Positions 40,201-45,395 of a stretch of 45,395 nt of DNA are shown piece after piece; within the stretch, counting starts at the first letter, position 1, and each line of letters begins with the position of its first letter. The DNA comes from Coprococcus sp. (GTDB lineage: Bacteria > Bacillota > Clostridia > Lachnospirales > Lachnospiraceae). The stretch lies in assembly GCA_022793995.1 (NCBI GenBank), contig JAAWDY010000007.1:1-45395 (forward strand), given 5' to 3'. Made by a program: the position numbers and the translations under genes. The notes under the pieces are model-generated. The model worked only from the letters and a program-made list of their open reading frames with translations. It had not been told where the DNA came from and did no database searches.

Positions 40201-42471
40201 CATTTTTCTGAAAGCGCTATTTCCTATTCCCTGTACCTTCTTCCCGCTGGAATCTTTTGCCGGGATAACCAGGTCCTTGTTCATTTCCAGTTTTTTTAGT
40301 CCGTTTTCAGAAAAACCAGTAACCACACATGCCTTTACAACCAGATCGTTACCATACTCATTGGCGGGATAGAGCTTAAATTCTTCTTCCCCGTACGTAA
40401 AGTCTTCCGCCGTCCATACTGACGTATCCAGCAGGTAAACCTGATGGTAGGTAGATGACGGGAAGTTCTTCGTATCATCATATTGTGACTTCAGCGAAAC
40501 ATATACCTTTGTCACAAGAGCCTGCGTAGCATCAGAATATTCTTTGCGGAATGTATTCGCATCGATCTTTGTTACTGATTTGGGAAGTGAGATCTCACTG
40601 ATTATCTTATTACGGAATGCGTCCGCGCCGATCGTCTCCAGTCCCTCGTTAAGAGTGACAGTACAAGGAGTCATAAGGTAATTCTTGGTAGAAAACGCAA
40701 ACCGGTCGATTTTTTTCAGGGTAGATGGCATCTCGATCTCGCTGAAATTATTTCCCGCGAACGCATTGTTTCCAATGCTGGTGATACCTTCCGGAATCAC
40801 GATACTTGTCAGGTTCTCCATCCAGTTTTGAGCGTCGCTGCATCCAAACGCGCCTGCCGGGATTTCTGTCAGACCTTTTGACAAGTTGATCCGTTCTAAC
40901 TTCGGGTTTGTCCCAAATGCTCCTCCTCCAAGCGACGTCACTGTGTCCGGAAGGATAACGCTCGTGAGATTATTCATCTGGAACGCCGATATGCCGATGC
41001 TTTCCAGCTTATACGGGAACGTTACTTCGCTGATACCGTTATTCTGGAAAGCAAAATTGCCGATTGTTTTCAGGTTGCTTGGAAGATAGACAGAGTCGAA
41101 TCCTTCTCCCTCCGCTCCGAACAAACCGTATCCTCCGCTGCTTGCCGCAGCGATCTCCGTGATGTACATGCCGTCCTTGTTAAAGTCGGGAAGCACCAGA
41201 TCTTTGTTGTTCGCTCTTTTTGCCTGGCCGGATTCGGACAATCCTTTGATGGTCGTACCCTCGATCACAAAGTCATTTACATTCCACGGCAGCTCTGGAT
41301 TCTGGGTCTCCTCCGTACCGTCGTTAATCACTAGTTTCTGTACGACCGATTTTTGGGATGCCGTCGCCTTGCCTGTATGATGGATCCGGTCTTTTACTTC
41401 CAACTCTGCGTTATCCGTATACATATAGACCACGCCCGCGTCATAAGTCGCGCCGCCTAACTGGTAGGTCTTATAACTGTCTTTTGCATCCTCTGCGATT
41501 GGTTCCTTTCCAGGATTCCATGCAAAGGTATCTTTATTCACAACCTCGGTGTAATCCGGCAGTCTTATTGATTTAATAAAGTTCTTCGCAAAAGCCATAC
41601 CATGCATTTCCAGCTGGAAATCACAGGTGGTTGGGAAATTGACCGTGGTAATCCTGTTCTGGGCAAATGACATGGTCTCCAGCCACCAGATGGTCTTGGG
41701 AAGTTTGACCGTCTCAATCTGGTTATTGTTAAAAGCAGATGAAAGTACCGCAATGACGCCTTCCGGTAAAGACACGGATGTCAAATTATTCCCGGAAAAA
41801 GCATTCTCGGCAATGATAAAGTTTCCTCGTTTTGTTACTTTGTGCGTGATCGTGTCATCATAATCCACCATCATGCCTGTAGGAAACTGTACAGATGTGA
41901 GTCCTTTCTTTTGAAAAGCTCCCTGCGCCACGCCTACAATCGGGTATCCCTCGTCGTCGACAGAGGGCAGTACCAGGTCGGTATTACTCGCCAGTTTTGC
42001 CTCGCCCGTCTCGGAAAAACCGGAAATAGCAGAGCCCTTAATCGTGATCTGCCTTGTATAATCGCAGCCATATAACAGCTTTTCGTAAGAAACATATGAG
42101 AAATCTTCAGATGTCCACGCAGAAAATGTACTTTCCTTCTCTGAACTGCGCGGCACATTACTTACATTGTTTTCCTGAGGAGTATCGTCAGCCGTCTCTT
42201 CCTCAGAATCTTTTATCTGGCTTGAATCGGATGTGTCAGTCTCTCCAGAACTCTGTTGACTGTCTGAAACTTCTGCATCTACAGATTTATCGTCGTTTTT
42301 ACCCCCCCCCATAAAGTTTTCAGCCTCTTCTGAACCGATCGTTGTCTCTGCCGCCGGATCCACACCGTCCGCTTCCGCCGCAAATGCCGAAATTGCAGAC
42401 GAGAATGTCAGAAGCATGCAAAGCAGCAACGCCAGAAAACTTTTTTTCTTTCCTTTCCTCATTTTTTTCAC
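37207..42471 (-). CDS. Giant BspA-like leucine-rich repeat surface protein with PTG-type sorting tail
   Basis: From the GTG at 42471 the protein has 1754 residues. AGGAGG lies 9 nt before this GTG, and the ATG at 42531 lies upstream of the predicted transcription start. It has a signal peptide (SFLALLLCMLLTFSSAISAF, cut near AFAA), an acidic Ser/Thr/Glu-rich linker, and five modules of about 265-330 residues beginning near 119, 395, 685, 950 and 1281. Each module opens with a W-x-x-x-D-F-x-Y motif, a short beta segment ending xLVLPxxxxxG, then BspA-type LRR_5 repeats (for example LTSVxLPDTVTSLGGGAF). An Ig-like domain (YTGKPLEPKVTIDGL) follows near 1615-1670, then a Gly/Asn/Gln-rich linker, APTGD, a membrane helix and the tail KERRRYR. 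It is probably a wall-anchored adhesin. Confidence 0.92.
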   Translation of the reverse strand: MKKMRKGKKKSFLALLLCMLLTFSSAISAFAAEADGVDPAAETTIGSEEAENFMGGGKNDDKSVDAEVSDSQQSSGETDTSDSSQIKDSEEETADDTPQENNVSNVPRSSEKESTFSAWTSEDFSYVSYEKLLYGCDYTRQITIKGSAISGFSETGEAKLASNTDLVLPSVDDEGYPIVGVAQGAFQKKGLTSVQFPTGMMVDYDDTITHKVTKRGNFIIAENAFSGNNLTSVSLPEGVIAVLSSAFNNNQIETVKLPKTIWWLETMSFAQNRITTVNFPTTCDFQLEMHGMAFAKNFIKSIRLPDYTEVVNKDTFAWNPGKEPIAEDAKDSYKTYQLGGATYDAGVVYMYTDNAELEVKDRIHHTGKATASQKSVVQKLVINDGTEETQNPELPWNVNDFVIEGTTIKGLSESGQAKRANNKDLVLPDFNKDGMYITEIAAASSGGYGLFGAEGEGFDSVYLPSNLKTIGNFAFQNNGISEVTFPYKLESIGISAFQMNNLTSVILPDTVTSLGGGAFGTNPKLERINLSKGLTEIPAGAFGCSDAQNWMENLTSIVIPEGITSIGNNAFAGNNFSEIEMPSTLKKIDRFAFSTKNYLMTPCTVTLNEGLETIGADAFRNKIISEISLPKSVTKIDANTFRKEYSDATQALVTKVYVSLKSQYDDTKNFPSSTYHQVYLLDTSVWTAEDFTYGEEEFKLYPANEYGNDLVVKACVVTGFSENGLKKLEMNKDLVIPAKDSSGKKVQGIGNSAFRKMGITSLSLPENVKADYDDSTWSTTGQGLTERGDFFISASAFLGNALTTLELPDGVIYVGGNAFSQNQLTSVKLPKSLMQAANGSFSRNSISSLEFPAKTDFALQVDAQAFAINTIKSVQIPSNTEKLDKYTFLQNTGMEPVTSGTTAEKKGGIVYMYKTEAGGGMIAHLDGAGTSKSNVQKLIIGSIPSEEAPWGAGDFTYDEAGTTITGLSDVGQKKIKTNPALILPKEGADGKAITGLGDGTNQQGIFVYTEGDKNYTPASVLLPNTLTKIGKWTFALNAAKTYESEMTAIDFPDGLTEIGQTAFQNSKLTAVSIPDSVTTMGSGTFTGSGKLTSIKLSKGVTDIPQSAFNAAAATDMSVKELVIPEGVKTIGASAFTGAHIESLTLPDTLTTIGKAAFQNHQLTEVEIPGSVQEIGNNAFSVTQEAYLTNVLTKVTLHEGLQKIGQGAFVGNKITEIELPSTVTLTAQNKAADTIFGTQNKPADPIVIVKVTDPSKVDAFNTEYANKNSHIVVYDKMVGTGWLAEDFTYDEASGTITGWSTSGHAKRKTLKTLVLPDETPGGKDIVTVGEGAFKIPDDEITITKFGIESPNGMTSVAYPEKLKSIGKEAFAQNALTEVIFSETVSREAGAAGIQSIGERAFYGNKLTKVQIPDTVTELGDGAFATNDITELKLSAGVTKIPSGAFSMNIRLSSITIPETVTEIGDTAFAGARLTTLTIPKSVEKIGRKAFHLHHLTSLVIPGNVKEIGESAFEGTYKATTLKSLVLEEGVESIGKYAFKEGLLESVHLPNSIKSIGENPFLNNSGKDGSHVVELTTTNPAHKDLLDDTYEVVFVEAKKNMEDYRDVTKLSFETAVYTGKPLEPKVTIDGLKEGTDFTAAYNNNVEVGTATVVITGIGSYAGTISKTFTITAPQEKPGDSGDGNKPGNTGNNQSGNQQGNNSGTSAGNGNHTPGQNQGNTAAPTGDNNHVVLWMVLLLASMGVMFYVVEKERRRYR
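42302..42310. repeat. Nine-base poly-G tract (coding strand) in the surface-protein gene
   Basis: The coding strand reads ATG followed by eight more G, then T, within the ENFMGGGKND segment about 55 codons after the start, in the linker between signal peptide and first module. Gain or loss of one base would shift the frame and end the protein early. Confidence 0.9.
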
Positions 42472-42511
42472 TTCTTTTGACCTCCTAATATCACATAATC
42501 TAATACTATAT

Positions 42512-42540
42512 ATTGTACTCTCTAGCCTCATGCTTGTCTA
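42512..42540 (-). promoter_or_regulatory. Promoter of the surface-protein gene
   Basis: TAGACA and TACAAT separated by 17 bp on the minus strand. The start near 42505 gives a leader of about 35 nt with AGGAGG placed for the GTG at 42471. Confidence 0.55.
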
Positions 42541-42584
42541 ATTGATTGATTTTATAAATTTCAGTCATATATAGAGTAAGTCGA

Positions 42585-42598
42585 TAATTGTACAATTA
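42585..42598. promoter_or_regulatory. 14-bp perfect palindrome in the divergent intergenic region
   Basis: TAATTGTACAATTA lies between the surface-protein gene and the YeeE-type gene, upstream of both. Its symmetry suits a dimeric regulator, but AT-rich palindromes also arise by chance. Confidence 0.35.
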
Positions 42599-42754
42599 AT
42601 GTCTTGCTTTTTTGATTTTTTTGTGCAATAATGACTTTCAATAACTGATACTGGAATCAAAACTCTGAATTTTTTCCAACTGTGCGGTTGTGATTCATAG
42701 CAGGATTCAGTAAGAAAAAGATAGATTTTATGAACAGGAGATTTTAAAAGACCA

Positions 42755-43834
42755 ATGAAGAAAAAGCCAACTCAACCTCAGATTGCTGTTTTTCTATTGC
42801 TTTTAGCCGGCGTTTTTGGCGTTTGGCTGTTTACATTACAGCCAGACTTGCTTTTATATTGGCTATTTGGGCTTGGATTCGGCTTTATCCTGCAGCGTTT
42901 TTGGATCTGCTTTGTTTCAGCGGCAAGCGACCCAATTATCATGGGTTCTACCGAACGTTTTCGCGCCATTCTGATCGGGATTTTAGTCGCTTCATGCGGG
43001 GTCACTGTTATTAAATACCTGTCGGACGGTTCTCTATACATGCTGGGAGTTTCCGCTGTGAGTCTTCCGCTGATGATCGGCGCCTTCCTTTTCGGTCTTG
43101 GGATGATCCTCGCAGGATGTTGTTCCTCCGGTATGTTCGTTCGTATGGCAGAAGGCTATACGGTCCACATCATAACCTTGATCTGTATTATCATCGGTTA
43201 TCTGGTCGCAAACAGCCACTACCAGGCACTTTGGGCGCCTTTTGTAGCCAGAGCTCCTTTGATCTTCTTTCCGGAAAAATGTGGATGGGTGGGCGGAGTC
43301 GGTATACATATTGCGATTATCCTGCTTTTCTATTTGGCTTCCCGAAAATATGAACAACGCGCCACTTCTTCTGATAACACGATTTATTTGAAGGGCGCCA
43401 TTCTTCTTGCGCTTTTGAACATTGTCCATGTTCTCGTACTGAAAAATGTCTGGTCGGTGACCGGAGCTTTCTTCTGGTTTGGCGAACTCATAAACGGTCT
43501 TTTGGGAAGTTCTGGAACATTATTTGCCCAGGAAAACGCATATACCGTTGCCGTTGCCCCCAATCTCCGCAATATAGGCCTATTTGTCGGGGCGCTGGCT
43601 TCTGTATTACTTAGTGCAAAGTTCACTGTGAAAAAGATACGTTCCAAAAAGCAGATTGGGAAATCCATCGCAGGCGGCCTACTGATGGGTTATGGCGCCT
43701 GTCTTGCAGGCGGCTGCAACATAAGCGCTTTCTTTATGGGCGCGGCTTCCTTGTCTTTATCCGCATGGGTATTTATGATTTTCCTGTTTGCAGGGGCGTT
43801 TGTAGGCGTGAAAATATTGTATAGAATGCTGTAA
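42755..43834 (+). CDS. YeeE/YedE-family transporter (thiosulfate, sulfur or selenium compound)
   Basis: The 359-residue protein has about ten membrane helices and the paired family motifs: LQRFWICFVSAASDP, GMILAGCCSSGMFVRMAEG, and near the C-terminus LLMGYGACLAGGCNISAFFMG. Conserved cysteines in these motifs carry thiosulfate through YeeE by short contacts. Some relatives occur with selenium genes, which fits the selenoprotein in this window, but the substrate cannot be settled. There is no TusA-like gene next to it. The ribosome site (AGGAG) is about 15 nt from the ATG, farther than usual. The short spacing to the next gene suggests a shared transcript. Confidence 0.87.
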   Translation: MKKKPTQPQIAVFLLLLAGVFGVWLFTLQPDLLLYWLFGLGFGFILQRFWICFVSAASDPIIMGSTERFRAILIGILVASCGVTVIKYLSDGSLYMLGVSAVSLPLMIGAFLFGLGMILAGCCSSGMFVRMAEGYTVHIITLICIIIGYLVANSHYQALWAPFVARAPLIFFPEKCGWVGGVGIHIAIILLFYLASRKYEQRATSSDNTIYLKGAILLALLNIVHVLVLKNVWSVTGAFFWFGELINGLLGSSGTLFAQENAYTVAVAPNLRNIGLFVGALASVLLSAKFTVKKIRSKKQIGKSIAGGLLMGYGACLAGGCNISAFFMGAASLSLSAWVFMIFLFAGAFVGVKILYRML

Positions 43835-43871
43835 CAAACAGATCTTTATAGACATTAAAGGAGTGGAAAAG

Positions 43872-44669
43872 TTGAATATGAAAAATCCGATGAATTTTTT
43901 CTCCAATGAAAACAGCCTATATCGAATGGAATGCAAGGTGATATCCGGGATACTCGTGTGTTTTATCGTGTCCGGAATCTTCCTGCCCATAGCCAAAGCC
44001 CATCTTCCGAACACAGAGTATTCAGAGGACCCGGTTCTTGAATCTTCTCTGCCAAGCGGAAAAACCACGGACACTAAAATCAAAAAAGAAACTGCCAAGA
44101 CCCCAAAATCTGTTCTGCAAGATACTGTGACCGAAGTCGCGGAAATTTGGGAGGAGGCAAAACAAGCAAAGCTCGAAGAGGAGCTGGAAACCACAGAAGA
44201 TACAGCCGTCCCGGAAGATGCCAAAACTTCGGAAGAACCTGCGGATGCGGATGCCGGCGTCCCGGCAAATAACAGCTCTTCCGGCACGACGAATAGGAAC
44301 TCGGTTGCGGACAATTCCCATTCTTCCGGAGGCTCGTCGTCACAAGGATCCTCCTCTCCATCGGGAAACACAGGATCTTCCTCTTCCTCTTCGCCTGCTG
44401 ATACGCAGCCTCCTGTAGAACCGCCGAAAGTATGGGTGCCACCTGTCTACACGACAGTACATCATGAAGCCATTTATGAAACCAGGCGGAGCGTTATCTG
44501 CAACTACTGCGGCGCGGCCTTTGGAAGCGCCGGAGAATTTCAGGTACATAAAGATGCAAACGGCGGGTGAGCGGGCCTTCATACGACTTGCAGAACTGTA
44601 AGTGAACAAGTCCTCATTCAAGACGCCTGGGATGAACAGGTGCTTGTATCGGAAGGATATTATAAATAA
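43872..44669 (+). pseudogene. Signal-anchored, zinc-ribbon-like surface protein interrupted by one in-frame UGA
   Basis: A TTG at 43872, 8 nt after AAAGGAG, is the best start (ATG at 43878 is an alternative; the ORF is open from a GTG at 43863). The protein has a membrane helix (VISGILVCFIVSGIFLPIAK), an acidic helical stretch, a Ser/Gly-rich linker, and a C-terminal part with YTTVHHEAIYETRRSVICNY, a CNYCG pair and EFQVHKDANGG. The frame then meets TGA at 44568-44570. The same frame continues for 32 codons (AGLHTTCRTVSEQVLIQD, then AWDEQVLVSEGYYK), which looks like the normal tail of such HHEAxYE-type proteins. A Cys codon TGC is the likely ancestor, completing the ribbon. A nonsense mutation is the simple reading; selenocysteine or readthrough is possible. 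The function is unknown. Confidence 0.65.
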
Positions 44670-44692
44670 AAAGCAATGCGAGAGATAAGATT

Positions 44693-45062
44693 ATGAGTAC
44701 TGTGACGATCAGAGACGCCCGTCTTGAAGACGCCGGACGTATTTTAGAAATCTATGGATACTATGTTGAAAATACGGCAGTCACCTTTGAATATGACACG
44801 CCGAAGCTCTCAGAATTTGAAAATCGTATGAGAAATACGATGAAACGGTATCCCTATCTGGTTATTGAGGAGAATAAAAAAATCCAGGGCTATGCATATG
44901 CAGGTGCTTTTGTAGGGCGGACCGCCTATAGCTGGTCGTGCGAACTGACGATATATCTCGACCCAGCCGTACAGAAATGTGGCCTGGGCAGGAAAATCTA
45001 TGAAGCGTTAGAAGAAAAGTTAAAGAAGATGGGCATTCTGAATCTGTATGCCTGCATTGGTT
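44693..45062 (+). pseudogene. GNAT N-acetyltransferase, C-terminus lost
   Basis: The first 123 residues are a GNAT domain of the phosphinothricin-acetyltransferase-like group: VTIRDARLEDAGRILEIYGY, TVTFEY-like NTAVTFEYDTP, and the acetyl-CoA loop QKCGLGRKIYEALEEKL, to NLYACIGW. The family then continues with a segment of about 40 residues (usually LTKNSxxFHxxxGY and a final strand). Here the frame runs instead into an inverted repeat and antisense of the BrnA relic, reading FFAPPHS to a stop at 45133. The break lies at about 45060. The shortened protein lacks part of the fold and is probably inactive. Confidence 0.75.
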
Positions 45063-45086
45063 GGGGGGTAAGGTTCTTCCCCCCAA
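45061..45086. repeat. Inverted repeat at the GNAT/BrnA junction
   Basis: TTGGGGGG and CCCCCCAA form a perfect 8-bp stem with a 10-nt loop. It sits exactly between the two truncated genes, which run toward each other. It looks like the scar of an excised element or a palindrome that promoted deletion. Confidence 0.7.
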
Positions 45087-45089
45087 TTT

Positions 45090-45395
45090 CTAAGCTTTCT
45101 TCTTACGATTTCTTTGCACCACCGCACTCTTAAACGCCTTCATCATGGCTGGCGACAATTCTCCACAATCCTCATCGAAGTTAATAGGACTTTTTTTCGC
45201 CTCTTCTACCTCTTTCACATAATAAAGCTCCTTTTCTGCATTCGTTGCAAGCCTGGCCGAAATTAATCGAATTGTTTCCTTTCGTTCTGTAAATACTACA
45301 AGCAACACATCTCCGGTTTTTCCTATCGCAATATATCTATCCTCATCAGCACTATGTTCAAAATCAAACATTTCAATATAATAAGGATCATCAAA
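45090..45395 (-). pseudogene. BrnT toxin fused to a truncated BrnA antitoxin (cut by the window edge)
   Basis: The frame enters from beyond 45395 with DDPYYIEMFDFEHSADEDRY, AIGKTGDVLLVVFTERKETI and RLISARLATNAEKELYY, the C-terminal two thirds of BrnT, a RelE-fold ribonuclease toxin. Without a stop it continues as VKEVEEAKKSPINFDEDCGE and LSPAMMKAFKSAVV, the N-terminal part of a BrnA-like antitoxin, and stops after NRKKKA. The ribbon-helix-helix part of BrnA is missing. The antitoxin may have had its own GTG start in the same frame. Loss of the DNA-binding end would remove autorepression; whether the rest still neutralises BrnT is unknown. The BrnT start is outside the window. Confidence 0.7.

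Noticed and set aside
38297..41863. Many plus-strand ORFs of 60-120 codons opposite the surface-protein gene
   Set aside because: They are antisense to a clearly coding repeat protein, and their repetitive composition reflects that protein.
1..45395. tRNA, rRNA or prophage genes
   Set aside because: I saw no cloverleaf-like sequences, rRNA segments, integrase or phage structural genes. The only mobile-element protein is the transposase start at the left edge.

Overview
The window looks like chromosome from an anaerobic Clostridia member, most likely Lachnospiraceae. The grounds are a Stickland-type betaine/glycine reductase B component with an in-frame selenocysteine UGA, AgrC/LytTR-type two-component systems, FtsX-type ABC exporters, a BspA-like leucine-rich surface protein with a PTG-type sorting tail, and strong AGGAGG ribosome sites. 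No species name can be given from sequence alone. Almost all genes lie on the minus strand; only a TetR regulator (about 20.0-20.7 kb) and the right end (42.7-45.1 kb) are on the plus strand.

Layout. 0-2.9 kb: the 5' end of an IS3-type transposase, then an amino acid permease/M18 aminopeptidase operon. 3.1-7.1 kb: an XRE-TPR regulator, a PLDc_N membrane peptide and an ABC-2 exporter, plus a LysR effector domain without its DNA-binding domain; two 49-bp direct repeats sit at the operon promoter. 7.1-10.9 kb: a RibD-like reductase, an AgrA/AgrC-like pair, a broken VOC gene and a DUF3795 gene. 10.9-14.1 kb: remains of a DNA phosphorothioation (dnd) locus. An HTH gene and dndE look intact, while a NERD-UvrD helicase, dndD and dndA have each lost catalytic parts by deletion or frameshift. 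14.4-20.7 kb: grdI-grdH-BCCT transporter-LysR, with a divergent TetR gene and a 20-bp operator-like palindrome at the grdI start of transcription. 20.7-23.1 kb: a hybrid histidine kinase. 23.1-30.6 kb: one long operon with two stacked two-component systems (LytTR/GHKL, then OmpR-type/intramembrane-sensing kinase), a small coiled-coil protein and an FtsX-type ABC transporter. 30.6-32.2 kb: a GntR regulator abutting a cytosine-permease gene that lacks its 5' half. 32.3-34.8 kb: a TetR-controlled FtsX ABC exporter. 34.9-37.0 kb: a chimeric relic (PatB-like aminotransferase joined to a PD-(D/E)XK tail) and a ferredoxin-type aldo/keto reductase. 37.2-42.5 kb: a giant leucine-rich repeat surface protein with a nine-G tract near its 5' end. 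42.7-45.4 kb: a YeeE/YedE transporter, a signal-anchored zinc-ribbon protein interrupted by one in-frame UGA, a truncated GNAT gene, an inverted-repeat scar and a BrnT-BrnA relic cut by the window edge.

Two themes run through the window. One is selenium and betaine metabolism: the Sec-containing GrdH, its BCCT transporter, a LysR of the type linked to selenium metabolism, and a YeeE/YedE-family transporter. The other is repeated gene loss by internal deletion. Five loci (dnd, VOC, cytosine permease, patB/PDDEXK, GNAT/BrnA) show clean joins between unrelated or truncated reading frames. The most notable items are the decayed dnd locus with an intact dndE, the second in-frame UGA at 44568 (nonsense mutation or unrecognised recoding), and the poly-G tract that could switch the surface protein on and off.
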